A DNA stretch of 64,000 bases from assembly GCA_964626015.1 (NCBI GenBank), contig CAZVCC010000002.1:60624-124623 (forward strand), in the 5' to 3' direction. The first letter of the stretch is position 1, and each line of letters opens with the position of its first letter. This document shows, in pieces, positions 9,021 through 18,400 of the stretch. Under the pieces are notes generated by a model that was not told the DNA's origin, did no database searches, and saw only the letters and a list, made by a program, of their open reading frames with translations. The position numbers and the translations under genes are program-made. The stretch is from CAIKZJ01 sp964626015 (GTDB lineage: Bacteria; Bacteroidota; Ignavibacteria; Tepidaquicellales; Tepidaquicellaceae).

Positions 9021-9168
9021 TTTGATAACCTCCGCTGTTTAAAGGTTTTATTATAATTTAATTTTCTAATTTTTGAACTTATAGTATTTAAATATGTTCC
9101 CTAAATGCAAATATAATCATTTTACTGTATAAAGAACATTCATTTTATAAAAAATTAATAAGTTTATT

Positions 9169-10251
9169 TTAGTTCTCCGGAGGGAAATAAGGCAGGATTC
9201 CAATTGGGTTATGAAAATACTTCTTTATCAATTCAGCTGAAGAAAGGTCCTGATTTGTCTTTCTATCATTGGTAACGAAATCGTTAAAATTCATGCCAGC
9301 GAGATATTCAGCAGATTTAGCACTATCGAGAATATCACCCGAACTGATTGTCATTAACCAGTCATCCTGATTTTTGAAATAATATACACTCTTCAATGTT
9401 TTTTGTTTATCAGGAAGTTTTGCGTCATACCCAATGTAAACGCCTGAGACGGGAATAGTCTTGGGATTGACTACGAAGAATTTCCTGTCGGAAATGAAGT
9501 ATTTTCCTTCGAGAATGTTTTGAAGGTTTTCAGCAAGGAGGAGTTTTTCTTCATCCTTAGTTAATGAATCAACGGCAGCGAATTCTTTTGGTGCGAATCC
9601 GACGGTACGTGCAGTCTTACCGTTATGTGCAAGGACAAGAGTGCCGAGCGGAGAATCTTTAAATACTTTGCGGACGTCTTCATGCCTCATTCTGATACAA
9701 CCGTGTGAAGAAGGTCTGACCCCGAGGTTTCCGTAATAGCCAGTACCGTTAAGAGAATGAAATCCTATACCCTGATTGAACGGCATAAAGAAATACATTT
9801 CTGCACCGTTGTACTGAGATGACTCATGCTTTTCTGTTTTGTGAAATATTGCGAACAGCCCGGGACGTGACTCTACGCTTCTGCTTAAATACTTGTTACC
9901 TGAAGAAATAGGATACTTTAAAACGCGTCCGTCCCTATAATGCTGATACAGCATTTGCTGGTCGATACGAAGTTCGAGCCAGCTGTCTTTATCAGTGTAA
10001 ACGGTATCTTTGAGCCCGACTGAGACGTCGTTTTCGGAAAGAATATTAATTTTCTTAGCGGCATCGTTTCTCTTTGTTGCATGCGGAAAGTATTCCGTAA
10101 AACCATCGTTTATAAATGCGGCTTTAAAAGTATTCTGTCCTGCAAGTAAAACGTATGATGCGAGTAAAAAACACACAAATACAAACGGAATAAAGATTAT
10201 GTACTGACTTTTATCGCGTTTACCCCCCGTATTTTGTATAGTATTTTCCAT
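9169..10251 (-). CDS. L,D-transpeptidase (YkuD fold), membrane anchored
   Basis: A 360-residue protein with an N-terminal membrane anchor (about 16-38) and a YkuD catalytic domain (about 90-215). The signature is present: GFHSLNGTG with the conserved histidine, then SSHGCIRM with the nucleophilic cysteine. Such enzymes form 3-3 crosslinks in peptidoglycan or attach lipoproteins to it. A C-terminal region of about 140 residues is not part of the domain and I do not recognise it. It lies between pstB and tonB on the same strand, with about 60 and 150 bases on either side, so it may be transcribed alone. Confidence 0.9.
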   Translation of the reverse strand: MENTIQNTGGKRDKSQYIIFIPFVFVCFLLASYVLLAGQNTFKAAFINDGFTEYFPHATKRNDAAKKINILSENDVSVGLKDTVYTDKDSWLELRIDQQMLYQHYRDGRVLKYPISSGNKYLSRSVESRPGLFAIFHKTEKHESSQYNGAEMYFFMPFNQGIGFHSLNGTGYYGNLGVRPSSHGCIRMRHEDVRKVFKDSPLGTLVLAHNGKTARTVGFAPKEFAAVDSLTKDEEKLLLAENLQNILEGKYFISDRKFFVVNPKTIPVSGVYIGYDAKLPDKQKTLKSVYYFKNQDDWLMTISSGDILDSAKSAEYLAGMNFNDFVTNDRKTNQDLSSAELIKKYFHNPIGILPYFPPEN

Positions 10252-10310
10252 GTAAATATAACATTCAATTTATGAAAAATATCTCACAAATTCCATGTTT
10301 TTGGTATTTA

Positions 10311-11138
10311 TCAACCGAACCTTCCGGTAATGTAGTCTTCAGTAAGTTTTTCTTTAGGTGATGTAAATATAGTACGTGTTTTCCCGAGTTCAATAAGTTT
10401 GCCAAGAAAGAAGTAAGCAGTAAAATCACTGACTCTCGCTGCCTGCTGCATATTATGGGTAACGATAACGATTGTATATTCCTTCTTCAATTTAGTCAGT
10501 GTTTCTTCGATAGCAGAAGTTGATATAGGGTCTAAAGCAGAGGTCGGTTCATCAAAAAGAATTATTTCGGGGTCAACGGCAAGAGTTCTTGCGATACACA
10601 GTCTTTGCTGCTGACCGCCAGACAGAGCCATAGCAGATACTTTAAGCCTGTCTTTTGTTTCTTCCCATAAACCTGCATGGATGAGAGATTTCTCTACGAT
10701 TTCATTTAAACGGGACTTTTTATATCTTTTGTTCATAATTAAACCAGCAACGACGTTGTCGTAGATTGACATAGTAGGAAAAGGATTTGCTTTCTGAAAC
10801 ACCATACCAACTTTTCTTCTGACCTCGGTCATATCGTATTCATTTATATCCTTGTTGTGAATTTTAATAGTTCCAGTAACCTTAGCACCCGGAGTAAGGT
10901 CGTGCATAAAATTAAGAGACCTCAGAAATGTAGATTTACCGCAGCCAGAAGGACCGATGATAGCAGTAACAGCATTACTTTTAATTTTTATGTTAACGTC
11001 AGAAATAGCTTCCCTGCCGTTAAATGCAACTGTCAGAGATTCTGTCTCAATCGAATGTTTTATTTTTTCATCAATAAATAAATCCTCTTTCTGGAATTCC
11101 TCTGTTACGGTATCTTTTACGATTTCTTCAGTATCCAT
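10311..11138 (-). CDS. pstB: Phosphate ABC transporter ATP-binding protein
   Basis: An ABC ATPase with Walker A GPSGCGKST, Q-loop FQKANPFP, signature LSGGQQQR, Walker B IILFDEPTSALD and the H-loop VTHNMQQA, all close to PstB. It powers phosphate import through PstC and PstA. Two starts are possible: the ATG at 11180 overlaps pstA by 41 bases and gives 289 residues. The ATG at 11138 falls just after the pstA stop and gives 275, and I prefer it. Both are longer than typical PstB (about 250-270) because of an acidic N-terminal segment. Confidence 0.94.
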   Translation of the reverse strand: MDTEEIVKDTVTEEFQKEDLFIDEKIKHSIETESLTVAFNGREAISDVNIKIKSNAVTAIIGPSGCGKSTFLRSLNFMHDLTPGAKVTGTIKIHNKDINEYDMTEVRRKVGMVFQKANPFPTMSIYDNVVAGLIMNKRYKKSRLNEIVEKSLIHAGLWEETKDRLKVSAMALSGGQQQRLCIARTLAVDPEIILFDEPTSALDPISTSAIEETLTKLKKEYTIVIVTHNMQQAARVSDFTAYFFLGKLIELGKTRTIFTSPKEKLTEDYITGRFG

Positions 11139-11139
11139 A

Positions 11140-12009
11140 TCAACTTTGTGAATATTTATTTCGAGTAGCGAGCCTAACAATAAGGCTGACGATAAATACG
11201 AGGCTAATCAGAACGAACGCACCAGCCCATGCTTTACGGTGCCATTCTTCATAAGGGGAAATAGCGTAATTAAAAATCTGAACTGGAATTGAAGCCATAG
11301 GTCCGTCGAGATTAGATGCCCAGAAACTATTGCCGAATGAAGTAAAGAGTAAAGGAGCTGTCTCCCCCGCTGCTCTTGCAATAGCAAGAAGAATTCCGGT
11401 AATAATTCCGCCGGAAGCTGTTCTGAGAACAATTCGAATTGTTGTTTTCCATCTTGGAATTCCGAGGGCAAGAGCTGCTTCACGGAGTGAATGCGGAACA
11501 AGTTTCAACATCTCCTCGGTTGTTCTTGTTATAGTAGGAATCATCAAAATACCAAGAGCAAATCCACCGGCTAAAGCCGAGAATCTCTGCATAGGAATAA
11601 CAAGAACGCCGTAAGCAAAGATACCTATAATAATTGAGGGAATACCGCTAAGAACGTCGGTAACAAACTTAACTAAGTTAGCAAGAATACTTTTAGAATA
11701 TTCATTCACATAAATTCCTGCCATTAGACCGACGGGAATTCCGATAACAGAGCCGAGTCCGACGAGTATGAAAGTACCGACGATTGCATTAGCCATACCT
11801 CCGCCAGTTTCTCCGACAGGTTTTGGCAGTTCGGTAAAGAAAGCAAGATTGAGTGAAGATGCTCCCTGCATTGTTGTGTAGAAGAATATATACAACAAAG
11901 GAAGAATTGCTATGAACGCTGCAATCATGCAGGACATGAGCATAATTGTGCTTTTAAGTTTTCTTCTTGATGCATGAGATTTGCTTACTTTTGCATAATA
12001 ATCAATCAT
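11140..12009 (-). CDS. pstA: Phosphate ABC transporter permease PstA
   Basis: A 289-residue polytopic inner-membrane protein with six predicted helices and the inner-membrane permease (EAA) loop at REAALALGIPRWKT. It contains GIPSIIIGIFAYG and ARAAGETAPLLFTSFG, both characteristic of PstA. It pairs with PstC to form the phosphate channel. Its ATG overlaps the pstC stop by one base (TAATG), which indicates translational coupling. No phoU gene is present next to the operon. Confidence 0.95.
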   Translation of the reverse strand: MIDYYAKVSKSHASRRKLKSTIMLMSCMIAAFIAILPLLYIFFYTTMQGASSLNLAFFTELPKPVGETGGGMANAIVGTFILVGLGSVIGIPVGLMAGIYVNEYSKSILANLVKFVTDVLSGIPSIIIGIFAYGVLVIPMQRFSALAGGFALGILMIPTITRTTEEMLKLVPHSLREAALALGIPRWKTTIRIVLRTASGGIITGILLAIARAAGETAPLLFTSFGNSFWASNLDGPMASIPVQIFNYAISPYEEWHRKAWAGAFVLISLVFIVSLIVRLATRNKYSQS

Positions 12010-12998
12010 TATTTTACCTCTGCCTTTCTTGTGTAACTGTAAATAAGAAGTCTCGCGAATGAATTGATTATAAACGTAACTCCGAATAGTATTAATCCGA
12101 CTTCAATAAGAGAAGAAAGATGCAAGGAGCCCGATGCTTCAGCAAACTCATTTGCTATGACGGAAGCCATTGAATATGCAGGTTCGAACAATGAAGAACT
12201 AATTTGAGCTTTATTACCGATAACCATTGTAACTGCCATAGTTTCGCCGACAGCTCTACCGAGACCGAGAACTGTTGCGCCGAGTATTCCGCTTTTTGCG
12301 TTAAGCAATGCCATTTTAATTGCTTCCCATCTGGTTGCTCCGAGAGCGTAGGCAGCTTCACGCTGAGAGATTGGAATTGCTTTAAGAACATCGCGTGTGA
12401 TAGCGGTAATAATCGGAGTAATCATGATTGCGAGAACGATACCAGCTGTCAGCAATCCGAATCCGATTGGATTACCTTTAAAGATGGGTAAGAATCCAAG
12501 AGTACTCTGCAGGAACGGCTGAACAGTATTTCTCATGAAGGGGGCGAGAACGAAAATGCCCCAGAAACCATAGATGATACTTGGAATAGCTGCGAGAATT
12601 TCTACGAGAAAACTAATTGTATTCTTAATAATTTGAGGTGCCAGTTCAGTAAGAAAGACTGCAACTCCAATACTGACGGGCAGTGAGATTGCTAATGCAA
12701 TAACTGAAGAAACGAGAGTTCCGTAAATAAACGTTAGAGCACCATAATTATCTTTAACAGAATCCCAGTTTTCTGAGAAAACAAAACCGAAACCGAAGGC
12801 ATCACGTGAGGCTTTTGAATCAATGAACATTATGTAAATAATGTATCCAACGAGTATAATAATCATGAATGCGAAAACGAGCGTTATATTCTCGAAGAAT
12901 ACATCCGAAATCTTTTTCCCGGCTTTTATTTCTTTACTAATCAGAACTTTATTGACCGAGTTAGTTGATTCTGCATTTATACCATTATTCATATTCAT
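12009..12998 (-). CDS. pstC: Phosphate ABC transporter permease PstC
   Basis: A polytopic permease of about 329 residues with a first helix near the N-terminus, the EAA loop REAAYALGATRWEA and the PstC-type segments AIPSIIYGFWG and GLGRAVGETMAVTMV. The frame continues upstream to an ATG at 13085, but that start lies inside the terminator hairpin of the upstream lipoprotein gene. I therefore choose the ATG at 12998 (or 12992). A Bacteroidota-like promoter (TTG, 18 bases, TATATTTG) lies immediately upstream of 12998, which would give a very short leader. It heads the pstCAB operon. Confidence 0.93.
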   Translation of the reverse strand: MNMNNGINAESTNSVNKVLISKEIKAGKKISDVFFENITLVFAFMIIILVGYIIYIMFIDSKASRDAFGFGFVFSENWDSVKDNYGALTFIYGTLVSSVIALAISLPVSIGVAVFLTELAPQIIKNTISFLVEILAAIPSIIYGFWGIFVLAPFMRNTVQPFLQSTLGFLPIFKGNPIGFGLLTAGIVLAIMITPIITAITRDVLKAIPISQREAAYALGATRWEAIKMALLNAKSGILGATVLGLGRAVGETMAVTMVIGNKAQISSSLFEPAYSMASVIANEFAEASGSLHLSSLIEVGLILFGVTFIINSFARLLIYSYTRKAEVK

Positions 12999-13036
12999 AC
13001 AAATATATGGAAATTCTACATTATTCAATGTAAAGA
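12999..13036 (-). promoter_or_regulatory. Possible Bacteroidota-type promoter of pstCAB
   Basis: On the minus strand a TTG is followed after 18 bases by TATATTTG, matching the TTG / TAnnTTTG promoter of Bacteroidota housekeeping sigma factor. The second box ends one to two bases before the chosen pstC ATG, so the transcript would be leaderless or begin at the second ATG. It could be a chance match in AT-rich DNA. Confidence 0.35.
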
Positions 13037-13073
13037 AATTGTAAAGTTTTTTGGAGCCATGAATTAAATCAAT

Positions 13074-13104
13074 AAAAAAAGGCACCTTTGAAAGGTGCCT
13101 TTAA
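13074..13104 (-). terminator. Terminator after the 137-residue lipoprotein gene
   Basis: AAAGGCACCTTT / AAAGGTGCCTTT arms with almost no loop are followed on the minus strand by a run of T. It ends the lipoprotein transcript and isolates it from pstC. Confidence 0.85.
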
Positions 13105-13124
13105 ACTTAGGAAGAAATTATTCT

Positions 13125-13538
13125 TTACTTTGCTACGGTAATCGTTCCCCTGCCCTTGAAATTTGTCGGGACGAGTTCAATTTTGGTTGAGGGTCCAGGG
13201 AAAGAAGGTCTTAAAGAATCGACTGCAGTACTCATCGGAAAAGAAAATCTACGCGTGGTATCGCTGTAAGAATTGAAAGTCATTGTTCCGCCGTTATAGT
13301 AAGTCATATTATGTCTTATTTTCAGAATAGACTTATTAAGGTTAACAGTCCAGCTAACGGGCTGCGAAGATGTTGCTCCGCCGATTGCATAGGTGATTGT
13401 AATTACGGAATCGTTCAGATTTGAGAAACTGTACGAAAGAGTATCCGAGGTGTTCGTTGTAACGGTTTCGTCAGAAGAACAAGAATACAAACTAATAGCA
13501 AAGAATGCTGCCAGCAATAAAGGAATTATATTTTTCAT
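13125..13538 (-). CDS. Hypothetical lipoprotein
   Basis: A 137-residue protein with a lipoprotein signal (hydrophobic 5-16, SLYSC with Cys20, then an SSDE sequence). The mature part is Ser/Thr-rich and predicted beta. It has TYAIGGATSSQPVSWTVNL followed by strands, but I recognise no family. It has its own terminator and about 130 bases upstream before the divergent rubrerythrin gene. Envelope location is supported; function is unknown. Confidence 0.75.
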   Translation of the reverse strand: MKNIIPLLLAAFFAISLYSCSSDETVTTNTSDTLSYSFSNLNDSVITITYAIGGATSSQPVSWTVNLNKSILKIRHNMTYYNGGTMTFNSYSDTTRRFSFPMSTAVDSLRPSFPGPSTKIELVPTNFKGRGTITVAK

Positions 13539-13672
13539 TTAATAAATTAATTTAATAACGATGGTGTGAAATTAATTTATTTCTTCAAAGTATTCAACTC
13601 AATAATATCATTTTTTATATGGAGAAATCTTTATAAATTGTATTATCTAACAACAAAACCTCATTTACTATT

Positions 13673-14209
13673 ATGAAAGAACTAAAAGGAACAAACACGG
13701 AAAAGAACCTGCAGGCGGCATTTGCGGGTGAATCTCAGGCACGAAACAAATACACATATTTTGCAGAAGCTGCCAGAAAAGAAGGCTACGAACAAATAGC
13801 AGCGTTTTTTGAAGAGAGCGCAAATAACGAGAGGGAGCACGCTAAAATGTGGTTTAAGCAGCTTGAGGGAATCGGGACTACAAAAGAGAATCTCACTCAG
13901 GCGGCAAACGGCGAGAATTACGAGCGTACGACGATGTATCCTGAATTTGCAAGAACAGCCCGTGAAGAAGGGTTCGATTCAATTGCAAGACTTTTTGAGC
14001 GTGTCGGCGAGATAGAAAAGAGACACGAAGAAAGGTACAAAAAACTTCTGGCGAACCTTGAGAACGATTTAGTATTTAAACGCGGTAAGGAAACGGTATG
14101 GATTTGCAGGAACTGCGGGCACATACACGTTGGAACGGAAGCACCGAAGGCATGTCCGACATGCTGGTATGACAAGTCATACTTCGAAGTGTTTTGCGAG
14201 GATATTTAA
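13673..14209 (+). CDS. Rubrerythrin
   Basis: A 178-residue diiron protein. The ferritin-like domain (1-135) carries the ligand motifs AFAGESQARNKY (Glu20), ESANNEREHA (Glu53, His56) and GEIEKRHEERY. The C-terminal rubredoxin-like domain has CRNC (145, 148) and CPTC (161, 164). Rubrerythrins reduce hydrogen peroxide in anaerobic or microaerophilic bacteria using electrons from rubredoxin. The gene is monocistronic and ends at a bidirectional terminator. Confidence 0.96.
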   Translation: MKELKGTNTEKNLQAAFAGESQARNKYTYFAEAARKEGYEQIAAFFEESANNEREHAKMWFKQLEGIGTTKENLTQAANGENYERTTMYPEFARTAREEGFDSIARLFERVGEIEKRHEERYKKLLANLENDLVFKRGKETVWICRNCGHIHVGTEAPKACPTCWYDKSYFEVFCEDI

Positions 14210-14233
14210 AGACAGAATTTAGATAAAGAACAT

Positions 14234-14262
14234 AAGGCTGCTTTGGAAAAGGCAGCCTTTAT
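14234..14262. terminator. Bidirectional terminator between rubrerythrin and the MARVKG-type gene
   Basis: Eight-base perfect arms AAGGCTGC / GCAGCCTT with a TTTGGAAAAG loop and T-rich flanks on both sides. It serves the convergent genes on each side. Confidence 0.8.
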
Positions 14263-14263
14263 T

Positions 14264-15073
14264 TTATCTTTTTGTGATTCGTCTGAATTTTGGTTGAGGT
14301 TTTAATGAATCAGCTCTTTCCTGTCTTAATCTGATTTTCATTTCTTCGTAGAAAGTATCATCAATTTCATGACCTTTGTACAAGAAACTGCTTGATAAAG
14401 TCCAATTAGATTTTCCGTTAACATCATTGAAGAAAACAGACAAATAAACCCTTACGCGTTTATAATTATCAATATCGGAGAACTTATTTTCATAATTCTC
14501 AAATTTCACGGAAACGCTATTAAGACCGTTGATTCCAAGAGATTCAAAATGCTCTTCAACCATAATAAATGCGTTATGGGGAAAGGTTTTTCTTCCTTTC
14601 CTTTTTTCGATGGGGTCGTTTAAATAGATAATAGCAACGGCAGAAAACGGGTCTTTGTAAAGTTTAACTAAATCATCATAAGGCTGGAGAGTAAACTCAA
14701 CATTGCTGCTGTCATGTTTGAAACCTTTAATTTCACATCTCGTACCTTCGGGTAATATTTTTGCATAATGACCAATGAAATCAGAATAACTGTCTCTGCT
14801 TATAAAGGAATGAATTTTATCGTAAGCCCGTTTGCCTTTAATATTCCTGAAGTCTGACCATGTTCTTTTCAATAAGACAGAATCATGAATTGCGTTAGTA
14901 AAAGCAAGAACGACGGAAAAACGGGTTTTATTGTCTTTATCTGCCTTAGAATCAGAAGATTTACGAATACGTTTGTTTTTATACACAATACCGCCTGATT
15001 TAGTGGTTTTAAAGATTAAATCACCAATCTTGCCGCTGACATTACCGAGAAGCTGACCTTTTACGCGTGCCAT
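14264..15073 (-). CDS. Uncharacterised protein with a MARVKG...SGKIGD N-terminus
   Basis: A 269-residue basic protein with no signal peptide or membrane helix. The N-terminus (MARVKGQLLGNVSGKIGD, then GGIVYKNKRIRKSS and TRFSVVLAFTNAI) recalls a Bacteroidota family with the pattern K-x-G-x-x-G-x-x-SGK-x-G, which I associate with DUF6266. The match is weak and from memory. The remainder is predicted mixed alpha/beta with many aromatic residues and a basic end (KPQPKFRRITKR). The gene is isolated, and 55 bases upstream of its start lies the 11-bp repeat array. The function is unknown; a nucleic-acid-binding role would fit the charge but is only a guess. Confidence 0.7.
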   Translation of the reverse strand: MARVKGQLLGNVSGKIGDLIFKTTKSGGIVYKNKRIRKSSDSKADKDNKTRFSVVLAFTNAIHDSVLLKRTWSDFRNIKGKRAYDKIHSFISRDSYSDFIGHYAKILPEGTRCEIKGFKHDSSNVEFTLQPYDDLVKLYKDPFSAVAIIYLNDPIEKRKGRKTFPHNAFIMVEEHFESLGINGLNSVSVKFENYENKFSDIDNYKRVRVYLSVFFNDVNGKSNWTLSSSFLYKGHEIDDTFYEEMKIRLRQERADSLKPQPKFRRITKR

Positions 15074-15128
15074 ATATCAAAAATGTTTAAATTTGACAAT
15101 AAAATAAGGTTTTCCTATTAAATATGAG

Positions 15129-15238
15129 AGCCGGACGGCTAAAATACGGGTATTCATCGGGTTTACATCGGCTAAACAACGGCTATACATGGTATGGTCA
15201 TGGGATGCTAATGGGATGTTCATGGGATGTTTATGGGA
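15129..15238 (-). repeat. Array of ten exactly 11-bp degenerate units upstream of the MARVKG-type gene
   Basis: Read on the plus strand the segment divides without gaps into ten 11-base units. Positions 1 (T), 6-7 (AT) and 9-10 (GG) are conserved and positions 2-5 vary, for example TATTCATCGGG, TTTACATCGGC, TGTTCATGGGA, TGTTTATGGGA. Units 2-5 carry CGG and units 6-10 carry TGG. The array lies 55 bases before the start of the minus-strand gene at 15073, so it may be in its promoter or leader. It is not coding: 11 is not a multiple of three. Confidence 0.85.
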
Positions 15239-15475
15239 TAATAAAATAACTAATATATTATAAAGGCGGTTAGGGTGTGCTTCTTTTTTATAAATCCAAA
15301 GAAGTCTTTAAATCTAATATGACTATAAAAAGTAATCATAGTAATTCATTATACAAAAAATAGATGATAAAGTCAAGGAAAAACACAAGTAAATAATTGA
15401 TTTATTATAAAAGATAACGGATACCTATCAGCTCCAAGCAACTGCTGTTCAAATATTTAAAAAATAATTAAATAT
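15239..15475. other. AT-rich intergenic stretch between the 11-bp array and the kinase stop
   Basis: No gene or convincing hairpin is seen. A TATAAT-like hexamer on the minus strand near 15260, about 20 bases upstream of the array, could be part of a promoter reading through the array; no good partner box was found. Confidence 0.4.
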
Positions 15476-18400
15476 TTATTCAGGGAAATACTTAGAAATT
15501 AATTTTAGCAGTTCTTTTTTGATAATAGGTTTTGCTATATAATCGGTGCAGCCTGCTTCTTTTGCTTTTTTCCTATCTCCAGAGAGACCGTAGGCAGTTT
15601 GAGCAATGATTACAACATTCTTATTGAATTCTCTGATTTGCCGTACGGCTTTATACCCGCTCAACTCGGGCAGGCGTATATCCATGAGAATCAGGTCAAT
15701 ATCGGGATTTGCACGTACGATATTTACGGCATCAACTCCAGTTTTTGCCTTTAAAATTTCTTTACTAATTTTATTAATTGCTTTTTCCAATAAGATTACT
15801 GAAATCATATCGTCCTCAACAACCAGCGTTTTTAATTTTCTTATATTATTCTTCGTATCAGCATTTGAGAGACTCTGTGCAACGTTATCGATCTTTTTCG
15901 TATTATCATACGGGAGTGTGAAGAAGAAAGTTGAACCTTTACCCTCTTCGCTTTCAACCCAAATCTTTCCGCCGAGCATTTCCAAAAAAGCTTTTGAGAT
16001 TGACAATCCGAGTCCAGCTCCCTGAAGCGCCATACTGTCTTCGATATCAGCCTGAATGAAACGTTCGAAGATGGCGTGCTGTCGGTCTTTCGGGATTCCA
16101 ATGCCTGTATCCTTAACGTAAAATTCTATGAACCCACCTTTTTTAGCACAGCCAATTTCTATTTCGCCTTTTTTTGTGAATTTGATTGCATTTTTCACAA
16201 GGTTAGTGAGTATTGCGTACAACTTTTCCCTATCAGTATTGATATTCGCTTGATTACGAGGAAGAGAATTATTTACTGATAGGTTAAGTCCTTTTGCTGC
16301 AGCTTCGGGTTTGAAGAATGTATGAATATAATCGATTTGATCAGCAACATTCGATTGAGCAAGATTCAATTTCATCAAACCTGCTTCTATTCTTGAAATA
16401 TCGATAATATCATTTATAATACTGAGCATCCTATTACCGCTTTTATTAATCAATTCGATGTATTCCTGCTGTTCCTTACCTGAGAGATTTTGCTCTTTAA
16501 GCAGTTCGGTAAAACCGAGAATGCCGTTCATAGGAGTACGTATTTCGTGACTCATATTGGCAAGGAAAGCCGATTTCAGTCTGTCACTTTCTTCAGCTTT
16601 TTCTTTTGCTGCAATCAGGTCATTTTCTGTTTTTCGGTACGCAGTCAAATCCATACCAAAAGCCCAATTTTCATCTCCTGTAGAAATAAAGCCCCACATA
16701 ATATTTTTCAAAGAGCCGTCTTTGCAAGTGACAACAACTTCCATCGGTTTGATGTCAGTCTTATTTTTGATTGCGTTTTCTACTCTTTTGTTCCATTCAT
16801 CGCTAACCTGCTTTTGATAATCATAATCGGGGTAAGCAAGAGGCCACCATAATGCAGCTTCCGCAACCTCTTCGGATGAGTAACCGAACAATTTGTAGAA
16901 TGCCGGATTTATGTATTCCATGACCTGTCTGATTCCTTTTGAGATATAAATAGCGAGAGGTGAAGTGTCAGCAATAGCTTTAAATTTTTTCTGGCTTTCT
17001 TCAGCTTTTTCTTTTGCTTTTAAAAGTTCGACTTCAGCAGTTTTCTTTTCTGTAATATCCTGATTAACACCAAAGGTTTTTTTTGTATTCCCGAACTCAT
17101 CTTTAACGATAAAAATCTTAACACTAATGTAACCAATTCCACCATCGGCATAAATAATACGATGTTCGATATATTTTGTAAAATTGGGGTCTGCACTTTC
17201 TATAGCAAGCTTAGTTTCATCTGCGACCAAGGAGGCATCATCAGGATAAACAAAACGCTTTGCATAATCATCTGTAGTCATTTGATAACCGCCCATTTCT
17301 TCTGCAGTAGTATGGAACATTTTGTAGAAACTATCAGTGAAAGTAAAAATGCCTGTTTTTATGTCAAGTTCCCAGCTTCCCATCTTAGCAATTTCCTGAG
17401 CAGCTTCAAGTTTTCTTTCATTCTCTTCGGCTATTTCTTTTGCTTTAAACAATTCAATTTCGATATTTTTCCTATCGGTAATATCCTGACAGGTTCCGTA
17501 TGCTTTGATAGGTTTTCCTTCATTATCTTTTACAACCCTCCACCGTTCCTCTATGAATTTTATATTTCCAAGTGCGGTAATTAATTTATGTTCAACTTTA
17601 TTGAAGCGGTCTGTGCTGAATGAGTCTTTAAATGCTTCATCTACTCTTTCCCTGTCGTCGGGATGGACGTACTCAAGAAATGTATTATGGTGAGGCGAGA
17701 ATGTATCGGAGTCAAGTTCGAATATTTTAAAAGTTTCTTCAGACCAAAAAACATTTAGGTTACTTAAATCAGTTTCCCAACTACCAACTTTAGTAATAGC
17801 CTGAGCTTCAATTAATCTAATCTCATTATTCTCAGCTTTTTCTTTAGCACGAATGAGTTCCAGTTCGATATTTTTGTTTTCTGTTATATCGATAGTGTAA
17901 CCGGCTAAAAGATTTCGTCCACCAATTGAAACCGGAAACTTTATAGTTGTATAAATACGGTCATTAAGATTTTCTTCGAGTTTAATAACATCACCTTTCT
18001 GAACAACGTCCCAATCATCTTTAGCTATTTTTCTTGCAAACTCCGGCGGGAATAATTCTTCCATTTTTTTCCCAGCTATTTGTGAGCCCGGAATACCTAC
18101 CATATCGAAGAAATTTTCGCTTGCAAAAAGAACACGGCTTTCATTCGGAGTGACCTCTTTTATATAAGCATAAATAGGTGAATTATTTATGAATAATGAA
18201 AGCATCTTATAACTCTCCTGCAATGCTTCCTCAGCTTTTTTGCTTGCGGATATATCCCGAACGACTGAAAGTATTTTTTGCTGTCCGTTTATGCTAACAA
18301 TCTTCAGAGAAACCTCTACCCAGAAAATTTCTCCATTCTTCTTACGTGATTTCCATTCGAAAGTTTGCGCACCTTCTGTTAAGACTTTATGAAGCCACTG

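Noticed and set aside
15129..15238. Treating the 11-bp array as a coding repeat.
   Set aside because: Eleven is not a multiple of three, so the reading frame shifts at each unit, and no start codon or ribosome site leads into it.
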